Shown here: positions 20,326 through 28,206 of the stretch, one piece after another
Layout: each line of letters opens with the position of its first letter
How positions within the stretch are numbered: position 1 is the stretch's first letter
Assembly: GCA_030433355.1 (NCBI GenBank)
Contig: JAUIMG010000002.1
Location: forward strand, 62,001 to 126,000
Source of the DNA: Bacteroidia bacterium
GTDB lineage: Bacteria > Bacteroidota > Bacteroidia > Flavobacteriales_E > Vicingaceae
Length of the DNA stretch: 64,000 bases
Direction of reading: 5' to 3'
Made by a program: the position numbers and the translations under genes
Notes under the pieces: generated by a model
The model's database searches: none
Seen by the model: the letters and a program-made list of their open reading frames with translations, nothing else
Told to the model about the DNA's origin: nothing

Positions 20326-21129
20326 TTAACTCCAGATACTTCCTTTCTCTAAGCGAATACTTTCTTTAAAGAAGAAACGAGTGCTCTTTTCAAATGATTC
20401 TGTATAATCAGAAACATAGAATTGATCCACTTTTCTTTCTTCCTTATTAAGAAGGTCTAGACGACTTAATTCTTCTTTTAAAAAATTAGCAACTACTTCA
20501 GAGGAATCAATTACTTCAACATGCTTATTGTAATAGTCATTTATTTCCTTTTTTATTAAAGGATAGTGCGTGCAAGCCAAAACAATAGCATCTATGTTTT
20601 TTAGCTTTTCGTCTTCCAAATAGGATTGGATAACAGTATGGCTAATCCTGTCGTTTATAAATCCTTCTTCTATCATAGGACATAACAAAGGAGTAGCCAA
20701 AGTCTTAACTATCTTATTGATTTGCTCTTCTTTTATCTTATTTTCATAAATGCCCGAATTTATTGTACCCTTAGTTCCAATAACTCCAATGAGCTTATTC
20801 TTATTGTTTTTCAAGTAGTTGATTACAGGGTCCACTACATTGATTACTAAAGCTTTACCATTTACTGTTTCCAGAACTTCGTTGTAAGCATTTGAGGAAG
20901 CTGTATGACAAGCCATTACTATTACCTTACAGTTTTGTTTTAATAAGAATTTTGCTATTTCTGTAGAATAGTGTTTTATCGAATATGGTTCCTTATCTCC
21001 GTATGGCAAGTGAGCCGTATCTCCAAAATACACTATTTGTTCATTGGGGAGCACTTGTCTTATTGCATTAGCAACAGTTAAACCTCCAATACCTGAATCA
21101 AAAATTCCTATGGGTTGATTTGCTTGCAT
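20326..21129 (-). CDS. murI: Glutamate racemase
   Basis: Interconverts L- and D-glutamate for peptidoglycan precursors. The 267-residue length is typical. Seen: IFDSGIGGLTVANAI at the N-terminus, the first catalytic cysteine in VMACHTASSNA and the second in VLACTHYPLI. It follows the two Skp/OmpH genes on the same strand, an order common in Flavobacteriia, but a terminator hairpin lies just upstream of its ATG, so it may depend on readthrough or a promoter I cannot see. alr at 43236-44381 supplies D-alanine for the same pathway. Confidence 0.96.
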   Translation of the reverse strand: MQANQPIGIFDSGIGGLTVANAIRQVLPNEQIVYFGDTAHLPYGDKEPYSIKHYSTEIAKFLLKQNCKVIVMACHTASSNAYNEVLETVNGKALVINVVDPVINYLKNNKNKLIGVIGTKGTINSGIYENKIKEEQINKIVKTLATPLLCPMIEEGFINDRISHTVIQSYLEDEKLKNIDAIVLACTHYPLIKKEINDYYNKHVEVIDSSEVVANFLKEELSRLDLLNKEERKVDQFYVSDYTESFEKSTRFFFKESIRLEKGSIWS

Positions 21130-21138
21130 ATAAATAAA

Positions 21139-21169
21139 AAAAGCAGTTCCAAGTTATGAAACTGCTTTT
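21139..21169 (-). terminator. Rho-independent terminator after the bamA-ompH genes
   Basis: On the minus strand, AAAAGCAGTT (21169-21160) pairs with AACTGCTTTT (21148-21139) around an 11-base loop and runs into a T tract. It lies between the last ompH stop and the murI start, whose ATG is only 9 bases beyond it. Confidence 0.75.
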
Positions 21170-21188
21170 AAATTATGGTAGGTTATAA

Positions 21189-21692
21189 TTAAATTAATCC
21201 TAATTTCTTTTTAACTAAAGGCATTATATCGTCAGAATCTTGCTGATATAATAATACTCCAACACCAGAATCGAAAATATAATTGTAGCTATTTTCTTTA
21301 GCAACTTGCTCAATAGCATTTTTAGCTTTGTCAATAATTGGTTTTAATAATGACTCTTCTTTAGCTTGAAGATCCTTTTGTGCAGTTTGTTGGAATTCAG
21401 AAATTCTTTCTTCAAGATTGGTAATCTCTTTAATTTTATCTTGCTTTATAGCCTCAGTCATTGTGGCTTCTTTACTTTGATAGTTTTGAACTTTAGCTTG
21501 ATACTCTTGGGTCATAGTTCCCAATTGAGACTCTAATTGTTGAGCATATTTTTTAATTTCATTTTCAATAGTAGTTCTTTCAGGCATTGCCATTAATAAT
21601 TCGTTTGAATTAATATGACCAAGTTTCTGTCCAAAAACAGTTGTAGTTAAAAATAGGGCTACAATAAAAGTTATATTTTTCATCTTTTTCAT
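21189..21692 (-). CDS. OmpH/Skp family periplasmic chaperone (second copy)
   Basis: A 167-residue periplasmic protein. It has a signal peptide (NITFIVALFLTTTVFG, cleavage before QKLGH), then a long charged, Gln-rich helical region (about residues 40-120) expected to form Skp-like tentacles, and a C-terminal beta segment (YNYIFDSGVGVLLYQ). Skp/OmpH chaperones hold unfolded outer-membrane proteins for BamA. It is a tandem paralog of the preceding gene and ends the cluster before a terminator. A second in-frame ATG at 21683 is possible. Confidence 0.9.
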   Translation of the reverse strand: MKKMKNITFIVALFLTTTVFGQKLGHINSNELLMAMPERTTIENEIKKYAQQLESQLGTMTQEYQAKVQNYQSKEATMTEAIKQDKIKEITNLEERISEFQQTAQKDLQAKEESLLKPIIDKAKNAIEQVAKENSYNYIFDSGVGVLLYQQDSDDIMPLVKKKLGLI

Positions 21693-21740
21693 TTTTTGCG
21701 AATTTAATAGTTGTTATTTACTTAATAGGTTTGTTTAAAA

Positions 21741-22259
21741 TTATTCTCCTGGTTTATACCCCATTCTTCTTAATATATCATCACTTTTATCATACTTGGG
21801 ATTTGTATAGACCATAGTAAGATTGCTTGACTTATCGAAAATAATGGAGTATTTCCCAACATTAGCTGTTTCTCTAACAGCTTTGTATATTTTTTCTTGA
21901 ATAGGCTTTATTAGTTCTTTTCTTTTTTTAAAGAGTTCCCCATCTACTCCAAACTTTGATTTTTGAAACTCTCTAGCTTCTTCCTCTTTAATTACAATTT
22001 CTTCTCTACGCTTGTTTTTCATTTTTTCAGTAAGAAGTATTTCCTCCGCCTGAAAATCCTTGTACATTTTGTCAATTTCATTGTATTTAGATTCTACTTG
22101 CTTTTGCCATTGCTCTGAAAGTCCATCTAATTCTTTCTGAGCCTCTTTATATTCAGGTATATTGCTCAAAATATATTCTGTATCGATAAAAGCAAATTTT
22201 TGGGCTTGTAGTCCAATACTAGCAAAACAAACAAAAAATAGAACAATTATTCTTTTCAT
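21741..22259 (-). CDS. OmpH/Skp family periplasmic chaperone (first copy)
   Basis: A 172-residue exported chaperone. It has a signal peptide (RIIVLFFVCFASIGLQAQ) and then KFAFIDTEYILSNIPEY, the standard OmpH opening. The coiled-coil region runs from about residue 40 to 130 and is rich in Lys/Glu; the C-terminal strand is YSIIFDKSSNLTMVY. I use the ATG at 22259 rather than an upstream TTG because it puts the charged start directly before the hydrophobic core. It lies 11 bases downstream of bamA, so bamA and the two chaperones are probably co-transcribed. Confidence 0.9.
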   Translation of the reverse strand: MKRIIVLFFVCFASIGLQAQKFAFIDTEYILSNIPEYKEAQKELDGLSEQWQKQVESKYNEIDKMYKDFQAEEILLTEKMKNKRREEIVIKEEEAREFQKSKFGVDGELFKKRKELIKPIQEKIYKAVRETANVGKYSIIFDKSSNLTMVYTNPKYDKSDDILRRMGYKPGE

Positions 22260-22270
22260 CTTAATCAATA

Positions 22271-24793
22271 TTACCAGCCACCTATATTACCACCGATGGT
22301 GAAGTGGAATTCTGTTCGATTATTAGGATCTGTTCTACCAGGAATATCGTCAAACCTATATCCCCAATCAAGTCCGAGTAGACCAAAGAAAGGCATATAG
22401 ATTCTAACTCCTACTCCAGCAGCTCTTCTCACTTCAAATGGAGAAAAGTCGCTAAAATCAAACCATGAATTACCAGCCTCTGCAAAAGCTAGGCCATAAA
22501 TTGTTGCAGTTGGATTAAGGCTAAATGGATATCTAATTTCCATAGTGTATTTACTGACTACAGAAGCCCCTGTTCTCGGAGAAAGCTGTCTATCTCCATA
22601 GCCTCTTAGTGCAATAATTTCGCTACCATCCAGGTTAAAGCCACTTAATCCATCACCTCCTAAATAAAATCTCTCAAAAGGACTTTGGCCTAATTCATCA
22701 TTGTAAGAACCTAAGTAACCAAATCCTACTTTAGTATTTAATACTAATTTGCCAGCAAGCGTTGTAAACCAAGAGGAGTTAAATTTCCATTTATGGAATT
22801 CAATTAACCTATACCTTTCTTGACTTGTAAGTTGATCATAGTCTTTTTCTTCTCCAAATAAAGAATAGGGAGGTGTAAATTGAAGTGAGAGAGATGTATT
22901 AGATCCTCTTCTAGGATAAATTGGTGCATCAACAGAGTTCCTTGAGAAAATAGTTTTAAAACTTAAAGCGTGAGCAAAACCTGTACTAAAAACAAAATTA
23001 CCCCAATTCTGTAAGTCATAATACTGATAACTTACTTCATTATACAATTGAAAAAAGTCATCAGGCCAAGTCAGTCTTCTTCCTAAACCTACTGAAAGTC
23101 CCCATATACCTAATGCCTGACGGTTAGGATTTATTAGCTTTTCTCCGAAAGAGTTACTAATAAATTTTTCAGCACCATTAGATTGGTTGGAATAAAAAGC
23201 ACTTACGCTTAAACTATTTGGCCTTCTTCCTCCAAGCCAAGGCTCTGTAAATGAAATATTGTACGATTGGAAAAACCTACCGTTAGTTTGTGCCCTTAAG
23301 CTTAGTCTCTGTCCATCACCGGCCGGCAAAGGAGCCCATGCTTCTTTCTTGAAGAACTTACGCGCAGAAAAGTTGTTAAAAGTAACCCCTAAGCTACCTA
23401 CAACTCTTCCGCCACCCCAGCCTCCTGATAATTCTACTTGGTCATTTGGCGCCTCTTCAACCACATACTCAATATCTACTGTTCCACTCGATTGATCAGG
23501 TATTGGGTTTACTCCTAGTTTTTCCTGATTGAAATATCCTAATTGTAGGAGTTCTCTTTGTGTTCTTATTATATCAGCTCTACTAAATAAATCTCCTGGA
23601 TTTGTTCTGATTTCTCTGCGGATAACATGGTCATTTGTTTTAGTATTTCCAACAAGTGTCACTTTATTAATTCTAGCTTGTTGGCCTTCTCTTAAACGTA
23701 TTTCAAAGTCTATAGTGTCGTCTCTAACTTCCGTTTCAACAACATTAGGCGAAAAGAACAAATAACCATCATCTAGGTATAAGGAACTTATGTCTCTGCC
23801 ACTAGGGTCTTGGTATAAGCGTTGATCAAACAACTCTTGGTTGTATAAATCACCTCTTTCTATTCCTAAAATTCTGCTTAACTCTTCATTGGTAAACTTT
23901 GTGTTTCCCAACCATTTTATTTCTCCAAAGTAATACTGTTTTCCCTCTTTAATCTTAATATCAATAGTCATTCTATCTCTGCTGCTTTGGTAGAATGTAT
24001 CTGACTCTATCTTAACATCTCTATAACCCATAGAATTATACTTCGCAAGAATATTTCTTTTGTCTTGCTCATAATTTGATTCAATGAATTTTGAAGACTT
24101 AAAGATATTTATGCCTTTTGTGGTTTTCGTATTTTTTAATAAACCTCTAATTTTTGAATCACTAATAACAGAGTTGCCATCAATATTGATTTCAGCAATT
24201 TTAATCCTATTGTTCTTCTTTACTTTAATAGTAACTAGCTTAGTATTACTGAGAGTAGAATCGTCTTCTAAAATAAGTTCTACATCTGCATTGTAATAGC
24301 CCTTATCAATGTAATAATCTTCAATGGTTCTTTTTGTATTGCTAAGTAGGTTAGGAGTAATAACTTTTCCTCTGATTAGTCTAATGTCCTCCCTTAAAGA
24401 TTCTTGCTTTCCTTTTTTAACCCCTTTAAATTTAAATTTGGAAAGCCTAGGCCTTTCTTCTACTTCAATATTTAAAAATATTATGTTGGCTTTTACGTCA
24501 AATGCACTGATTTTAATATCAGTAAAGAGCTCTTGTTCCCAAAGGTTTTTTAATGCATCTGAAATTTCATCACCCGGAACTTTTATTTCTTGTCCAACCT
24601 CCAAACCACTAATTGCTATTAAGGCAGAGTGATCTAAGTTTTGAGTCCCGCTGATAGTGATTTCTCCTATAGTATAGTTTCTTGGCGCAGTATAATCTAG
24701 TGCTTCTAAAGCGGGATCTAGACTGATTTGAGCTTGAATTCCATTAAAAAATAGAACAAATAGGAGCAGAAGGTGATAATGTTTTTTTAGCAT
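22271..24793 (-). CDS. bamA: Outer membrane protein assembly factor BamA
   Basis: Essential Omp85 protein that folds and inserts beta-barrels into the outer membrane. A signal peptide (KHYHLLLLFVLFFNGIQA) is followed by several POTRA domains over about residues 45-450 and a C-terminal 16-strand barrel. The lid/L6 motif appears as ALRGYGDRQLSPRTG (RGY variant of RGF). I use the ATG at 24793, 4 bases after the uppS stop, rather than 24823, because it gives a clean signal peptide. Genes for Skp-like chaperones follow and those for PorG-like barrels precede it. Confidence 0.95.
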   Translation of the reverse strand: MLKKHYHLLLLFVLFFNGIQAQISLDPALEALDYTAPRNYTIGEITISGTQNLDHSALIAISGLEVGQEIKVPGDEISDALKNLWEQELFTDIKISAFDVKANIIFLNIEVEERPRLSKFKFKGVKKGKQESLREDIRLIRGKVITPNLLSNTKRTIEDYYIDKGYYNADVELILEDDSTLSNTKLVTIKVKKNNRIKIAEINIDGNSVISDSKIRGLLKNTKTTKGINIFKSSKFIESNYEQDKRNILAKYNSMGYRDVKIESDTFYQSSRDRMTIDIKIKEGKQYYFGEIKWLGNTKFTNEELSRILGIERGDLYNQELFDQRLYQDPSGRDISSLYLDDGYLFFSPNVVETEVRDDTIDFEIRLREGQQARINKVTLVGNTKTNDHVIRREIRTNPGDLFSRADIIRTQRELLQLGYFNQEKLGVNPIPDQSSGTVDIEYVVEEAPNDQVELSGGWGGGRVVGSLGVTFNNFSARKFFKKEAWAPLPAGDGQRLSLRAQTNGRFFQSYNISFTEPWLGGRRPNSLSVSAFYSNQSNGAEKFISNSFGEKLINPNRQALGIWGLSVGLGRRLTWPDDFFQLYNEVSYQYYDLQNWGNFVFSTGFAHALSFKTIFSRNSVDAPIYPRRGSNTSLSLQFTPPYSLFGEEKDYDQLTSQERYRLIEFHKWKFNSSWFTTLAGKLVLNTKVGFGYLGSYNDELGQSPFERFYLGGDGLSGFNLDGSEIIALRGYGDRQLSPRTGASVVSKYTMEIRYPFSLNPTATIYGLAFAEAGNSWFDFSDFSPFEVRRAAGVGVRIYMPFFGLLGLDWGYRFDDIPGRTDPNNRTEFHFTIGGNIGGW

Positions 24794-24797
24794 GTAA

Positions 24798-25535
24798 CTA
24801 CAATTGCTCACTAGTTTTGCCAAATCGCCTTTCTCTTTTTTGATAGTTGGCTATAGCTTCTATTAAGTCTTCTTTTTTAAATTCTGGCCACAATTTTTCA
24901 GTGAAATATAATTCTGAATAGGCTAATTGCCAGAGTAAAAAGTTGCTAATTCGAAATTCTCCACTAGTTCTAATCAAAAGCTCTGGGTCAGGATAGTCTT
25001 TTGTGCAAAGATAACTTTTGAAAATACTTTCATCTACTACTTCGAATTCAGCTTTATTGCTTTTAACATCATTTAACAGCTGATTTATCCCATTTAGAAT
25101 TTCCCACTTTGAACTATAGCTCAGTGCTAAAATTAGCGTTAACCCTGTATTTTTTGAAGTTGTTTCAATGGCTTTTTCTAATTCTTGATTGCAACTTTTT
25201 GGTAAATGCTTAATATCCCCTATTGCTTGTAATCTAATATTATTCTTATTTAAAGTTTTTGTTTCTTTAGCAATAGTTGTAACTAATAGTTGCATTAATG
25301 CAGTAACTTCTGCCTTTGGCCTGTTCCAATTTTCAGTAGAAAAGGCATATAGAGTGAGATATTTTATACCTAGTTCAGCAGCCCCTTCGGTCACTTCTCT
25401 AACAGATTTAACACCATTTTTATGGCCAAATACTCTAGCTCTATTGTTTTTTTTAGCCCATCTTCCATTGCCATCCATGATGATAGCAATATGCTCTGGT
25501 AAACTATTTTTATCTATTTCTTTTGGAAAGGGCAT
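24798..25535 (-). CDS. uppS: Isoprenyl transferase (undecaprenyl diphosphate synthase)
   Basis: Cis-prenyltransferase that extends farnesyl diphosphate with isopentenyl diphosphate to the C55 lipid carrier for peptidoglycan and glycans. The 245-residue length is normal. Seen: HIAIIMDGNGRWAKK with the catalytic Asp, FSTENWNRP, and the C-terminal DLLIRTSGEFRISNFLLWQ and FTEKLWPEF. It lies between the PorG-like genes and bamA, an order common in Bacteroidota. A near-consensus -7 element (GATATTTG, minus strand, 25565-25558) lies upstream. Confidence 0.97.
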   Translation of the reverse strand: MPFPKEIDKNSLPEHIAIIMDGNGRWAKKNNRARVFGHKNGVKSVREVTEGAAELGIKYLTLYAFSTENWNRPKAEVTALMQLLVTTIAKETKTLNKNNIRLQAIGDIKHLPKSCNQELEKAIETTSKNTGLTLILALSYSSKWEILNGINQLLNDVKSNKAEFEVVDESIFKSYLCTKDYPDPELLIRTSGEFRISNFLLWQLAYSELYFTEKLWPEFKKEDLIEAIANYQKRERRFGKTSEQL

Positions 25536-25582
25536 TAGCCAATTAATTTAGGGCGCGCAAATATCTGTTTATAAAGGCAAAA

Positions 25583-26287
25583 TTAAAAATTTTGCATTGG
25601 ACAAGGGCCAGTATTTGTAATCTTATAGGTCAAGATCACTCCGCTTAAGACGTACCAATCATTATCATAAGCTTTTCCTTGCTCTAATAAGTCTTCTGTA
25701 TTATTAGGGAGTCCATCTAAATCGTCAATAAATGTCTTTCTAAATCCCCATTCAATAGCAAAACTAATTTTTCTGCCAAGATTTACTTTGATTCCAGGTC
25801 CAAACGCAAAAGCTAAGGAAGAACTTCTACCTTCATTTTCGTCGGGAACCTCTATTCCGTTAACTGTGGTGCTGGGATTATAGAAAAAATAACTAAAGCC
25901 TGTAAAAAGATATGGGGAAAAGAAATGCTTTTTATCTCCTATGGCATAAGGTAGGAAGTTAAATTCTATGTTAGCACTTAAATCTGTTAGATTTGATTCA
26001 AATTCTGCATTTCTTTGAAGGTTAAATGGAAACTCAGTTTCTTCATCTTGAGCGCTTAGTTTAGTTCTTACCACAGCAGCTTTAAGACTGTATCTTTTAT
26101 TTAAATTATATCTAAGAATTCCTCCGATTGCTAGGTTACCAACTCCGTTGCCAACATGAGTTTTCGGATTAATTTCTCCAAGATAATAGGACCTTCCAAG
26201 GTAAGGCCCCAACTCAAACGATTTCTGACTAAATCCTTGAACAATTAGAGAGCATAAAAAAAGTAATAAGCTAAGGCTTTTTAACAT
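25583..26287 (-). CDS. DUF6089 / PorG-like outer-membrane beta-barrel protein (copy 2)
   Basis: A 234-residue outer-membrane protein: signal peptide (SLSLLLFLCSLIVQGFSQ), then ELGPYLGRSYYLGEINPK, typical of DUF6089, and alternating amphipathic strands that suggest a small eight-strand barrel. In T9SS bacteria PorG belongs to this family and works with the PorK/PorN ring. The position between NAD kinase, uppS and bamA matches where porG-type genes are found in Flavobacteriia. Which of the two tandem copies is the functional PorG cannot be told from sequence alone. Confidence 0.8.
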   Translation of the reverse strand: MLKSLSLLLFLCSLIVQGFSQKSFELGPYLGRSYYLGEINPKTHVGNGVGNLAIGGILRYNLNKRYSLKAAVVRTKLSAQDEETEFPFNLQRNAEFESNLTDLSANIEFNFLPYAIGDKKHFFSPYLFTGFSYFFYNPSTTVNGIEVPDENEGRSSSLAFAFGPGIKVNLGRKISFAIEWGFRKTFIDDLDGLPNNTEDLLEQGKAYDNDWYVLSGVILTYKITNTGPCPMQNF

Positions 26288-26320
26288 AGGAAATTAAACG
26301 AAATAAAAGGAAAAATATTA

Positions 26321-27271
26321 TTAAAACTTTGATCGACTTCTTCGTCGTTTAACAATTTTTCTTGAAAGGGTAACCATTCCTGTCATGAATGAATCATTGT
26401 TGTCTGGGTTTCCTCTTACTTCTCCCGTGGCTCCCATGTCGGGCTGGGAATCATAAGAATAACCATCCAAAGTTTGGTAAATATTAGGATCAGAAAGAGC
26501 AACTGCTCTCTCAATATCAGCAGGTGATGCTCCATTAGCAGCTTTATCCCTTGCTAAATTTTCTCTTCCATAATAATTCCCACTTACATCGTCAATATAG
26601 TCACTGAAGGTTTGACGAACAATAAGCTCTACATTAACCGACCAATAGCGATCAATAGTTTTACCTATGCCAATTCCATATGGTACATTAATAGTAAATC
26701 TGCTGTACTTGTCAGGTTGTCCTGGTAGACCTTGACCCTCTGTTCCTAGTGGTTGCAAAGCGACCCATTGTCCATTATATTCAGCTTTAGGATTAAAGTA
26801 CATTAGTCCAATTCCAGCAAATGCATAAACGTCAATAGAAAGACCATTCCTTCCTCTAACACCTCTTAATCTATATAAATTCCCTCTTGCATTTTGAATA
26901 AAATAAAATTCACCCATTACATTGAAATCGGCGAAAGCACTTCTAAAGGATAAATTCCTGCCTAGTCTTGCTTCATCTCCTGCATTTTCATCAGAGCCTT
27001 TAAGAATCCCCCATGTAAGATTTGATCGCAGAAAGAAATAACTATTAATCTGATATCTGTAACCAATTGTTAAGGAAGGTCGAGTTGCAGCTAAATCTAA
27101 ATCCCAAGGACCTGCTCTTCCAATATCCTCTCCACCGCCTAACTCTCCTAAGAAATTGGTTACTCCAACACCTCCGGTTAGTTGACGCCTAAATCTCTTC
27201 CATCTTTGAGCATCCGCTAAAGATGGCAAAAGAACAATTAAAGCAAGAATTAGAAATCTTTTATTTTTCAT
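26321..27271 (-). CDS. DUF6089 / PorG-like outer-membrane beta-barrel protein (copy 1)
   Basis: A 316-residue outer-membrane protein: signal peptide (FLILALIVLLPSLADA), then the family opening (GGVGVTNFLGELGGGEDIG), barrel strands (SLTIGYRYQINSYFFLRS, IDVYAFAGIGLMYF) and a strongly basic tail (KIVKRRRSRSKF). It is longer than its neighbour because of a loop region near residues 220-290 (NYYGRENLARDKAANGAS and following). It has its own well-spaced promoter. A T9SS or gliding role is inferred from the family. Confidence 0.78.
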   Translation of the reverse strand: MKNKRFLILALIVLLPSLADAQRWKRFRRQLTGGVGVTNFLGELGGGEDIGRAGPWDLDLAATRPSLTIGYRYQINSYFFLRSNLTWGILKGSDENAGDEARLGRNLSFRSAFADFNVMGEFYFIQNARGNLYRLRGVRGRNGLSIDVYAFAGIGLMYFNPKAEYNGQWVALQPLGTEGQGLPGQPDKYSRFTINVPYGIGIGKTIDRYWSVNVELIVRQTFSDYIDDVSGNYYGRENLARDKAANGASPADIERAVALSDPNIYQTLDGYSYDSQPDMGATGEVRGNPDNNDSFMTGMVTLSRKIVKRRRSRSKF

Positions 27272-27278
27272 TCAAGCG

Positions 27279-27310
27279 CAAATATATTTAGAATTATGAT
27301 AATTAGACAA
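27279..27310 (-). promoter_or_regulatory. Candidate promoter inside the envelope cluster
   Basis: On the minus strand, TTG at 27310-27308 and TATATTTG at 27286-27279 (exact TAnnTTTG) are separated by 21 bases, an acceptable -33/-7 spacing. The start codon at 27271 lies 7 bases after the -7 element, so the leader would be a few bases at most. It would let the PorG/UppS/BamA/Skp genes be expressed apart from NAD kinase. Confidence 0.5.
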
Positions 27311-27316
27311 TTATAC

Positions 27317-28201
27317 TTAATTATTTCGCTTATCAAGCCCCCAATTTAGTTTGTTTTTTAGGCTTTGAATGAAAGAGGTATTGTTTAATTGCACGATGTT
27401 AAACTCATTTTCTGCTTTTGAAATAGTAAATTTCTGATTGCTATGTATTTCAAAAGATCTAGAATCTAAGGCAATAAGGTTTCTTTCAGACCTGCTTTCT
27501 ATCTGAATATCTAATATAGAGTTATCATTTACAACAATAGGTCTTACATTTAAATTATGAGGAGCTATAGGTGTTAGAACAAAGTTTCCTCCTCCTGGCA
27601 TTAAAATCGGGCCTCCACAACTTAATGAATATGCAGTTGATCCAGTAGCGGTTGAAATAATTAAACCATCTGTCCAATAAGAGTTAAGGTGATTCCCATT
27701 TAAGCTAACATGGATAGTAATCATAGATGCTGTATCGCCCTTTAAAATACTTACTTCATTTAGTGCGATATTATCTGTGAGGAATAACCCATCTTTATTT
27801 TCAATTTTTAACATCGCCCTTTTTTCTATCTCATAGTCTTTATTTTTCAAAGCATTTATTGCTATTTCTATTTCTTCAATAGAAGTAGTAGAAAGAAACC
27901 CTAACCTTCCTGTATTAATTCCCAATACAGGGATGTCTAAATTGTTCACTAGTAGAATAGTATCAAGCAAAGTACCGTCTCCTCCAATACTGATTAACAT
28001 ATTTACTCTATCTTTTAGAGATTCTTGTGAATTGAATGTTTCCCAATTTGGCTTATCAATTTCTTCTATAGATTTTATTTCATTCATTAGTTTTTCATGA
28101 ATGATTATTTCAAAATCTGATTCAGATAGAAGCTTTATCATATTATTAAAGCCTTCAATCTTTTCATCTTTAATTCTTTTTCCAAAAAGGGCTACTATCA
28201 T
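27317..28201 (-). CDS. nadK: NAD kinase
   Basis: Phosphorylates NAD to NADP. The 294-residue length is normal. Seen: the nucleotide motif GGDGTLLDT, NTGRLGFLST, and the conserved TGSTAYSLSCGGPILMPG. Cytosolic. It starts 5 bases after the stop of the one-POTRA Omp85 gene and is followed by the PorG-like genes; this housekeeping gene is commonly embedded in Bacteroidota envelope clusters. Confidence 0.97.
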   Translation of the reverse strand: MIVALFGKRIKDEKIEGFNNMIKLLSESDFEIIIHEKLMNEIKSIEEIDKPNWETFNSQESLKDRVNMLISIGGDGTLLDTILLVNNLDIPVLGINTGRLGFLSTTSIEEIEIAINALKNKDYEIEKRAMLKIENKDGLFLTDNIALNEVSILKGDTASMITIHVSLNGNHLNSYWTDGLIISTATGSTAYSLSCGGPILMPGGGNFVLTPIAPHNLNVRPIVVNDNSILDIQIESRSERNLIALDSRSFEIHSNQKFTISKAENEFNIVQLNNTSFIQSLKNKLNWGLDKRNN

Positions 28202-28206
28202 AAGTA

